A stretch of DNA of 6,055 bases from Firmicutes bacterium UBA5473 (GTDB lineage Bacteria; Bacillota; DTU084). The translations under genes and the position numbers were made by a program. Location: assembly GCA_002427165.1 (NCBI GenBank), contig DIQB01000012.1:9023-15077 (forward strand). Reading direction: 5' to 3'. A model generated the notes under the pieces. It was given only the letters and a program-made list of their open reading frames with translations. It ran no database searches and was not told the origin of the DNA. How positions within the stretch are numbered: the first letter of the stretch is position 1; every line of letters begins with the position of its first letter. Positions 5,815-6,055 of the stretch are shown piece after piece.

Positions 5815-6055
5815 AGAGCTAAACGAGGAATGCGGTGTATTTGGGATTTTCTGCCAAGACCATGTTGAGGTGGCACCCCTCACCTATCTGGGTCTGTTTG
5901 CCCTCCAACACCGGGGGCAGGAAAGTAGTGGCATGGCTGTTACAGACGGCAGAGGAATGCAGCTCCACAAGGGAGTGGGGCTGGTGCCGCGGGTATTTTC
6001 TGAGAAGGCCATCTCTGGCCTCCGAGGCCATGGGGCAATCGGCCATGTGCGCTAT
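5807..6055 (+). CDS. purF: Amidophosphoribosyltransferase PurF (partial, N-terminal 83 residues)
   Basis: First committed step of the pathway: PRPP plus glutamine gives 5-phosphoribosylamine. Only the start of the N-terminal Ntn glutaminase domain is in the window; the phosphoribosyltransferase domain lies beyond it. After GTG (read as Met) the protein reads MRRELNEE, then CGVFGIF. Cys9 is therefore the expected nucleophile, exposed by removal of an 8-residue propeptide, as known for B. subtilis-type PurF. The family blocks YLGLFALQHRGQESSGMAV (27-45), KGVGLVPRVF (55-64) and GAIGHVRY (76-83) follow. It overlaps the end of purL by 8 bases (5807-5814). The frame is open to the window edge. Whether it carries the Fe-S cluster cysteines of the B. 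subtilis enzyme cannot be judged, because these lie downstream. Confidence 0.95.
   Translation, partial: MRRELNEECGVFGIFCQDHVEVAPLTYLGLFALQHRGQESSGMAVTDGRGMQLHKGVGLVPRVFSEKAISGLRGHGAIGHVRY

Overview
The window holds the 5' part of a de novo purine biosynthesis operon read on the + strand: purB, purC, purS, purQ, purL and the first 83 codons of purF. A complete regulatory leader lies in front of it, and the start of an unrelated divergent gene occupies the left edge on the - strand. The separate purS/purQ/purL trio, the B. subtilis-like order (B-C-S-Q-L-F), strong GGAGG-type ribosome sites, a PurF with a short propeptide and a ykkC-family riboswitch leader all suggest a Gram-positive Firmicute, probably clostridial. 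Base composition looks moderate. I cannot name the species.

Layout. Positions 1-131 (- strand) encode the N-terminus of a small charged, coiled-coil-like protein that runs off the window. Positions 132-307 are a divergent intergenic stretch of 176 bases with no gene I can support. Positions 308-336 are a near-ideal sigma-A promoter with an extended -10. Transcription should start near 343 and enter almost at once a riboswitch aptamer of the ykkC family (about 352-457). From its shape and gene context I assign it to the PRPP-sensing subtype. Its closing helix overlaps the 5' arm of a strong intrinsic terminator (446-476), which fits an ON switch: ligand bound, terminator disrupted, operon transcribed. 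purB then starts at 494.

The six genes are packed with gaps of 6, 12 and 0 bases, then overlaps of 4 and 8 bases, so they very probably form one transcript with coupled translation. PurF uses PRPP for the first committed step. PurS-PurQ-PurL form the FGAM synthetase (step 4), PurC makes SAICAR, and PurB releases fumarate from SAICAR and later from adenylosuccinate. A PRPP-responsive leader therefore gives feed-forward control by the pathway's starting substrate.

The most unusual observation is in purQ. Apart from this the gene looks intact, in frame and correctly placed. Yet the nucleophile-elbow cysteine of its class I glutaminase domain is glycine (residue 86, codon GGC at 3131-3133), and several nearby family-conserved residues are also changed, while the His/Glu pair is kept. 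The operon may thus encode an FGAM synthetase whose glutaminase subunit cannot hydrolyse glutamine and which works with free ammonia or another ammonia source. PurF in the same operon keeps its catalytic cysteine.
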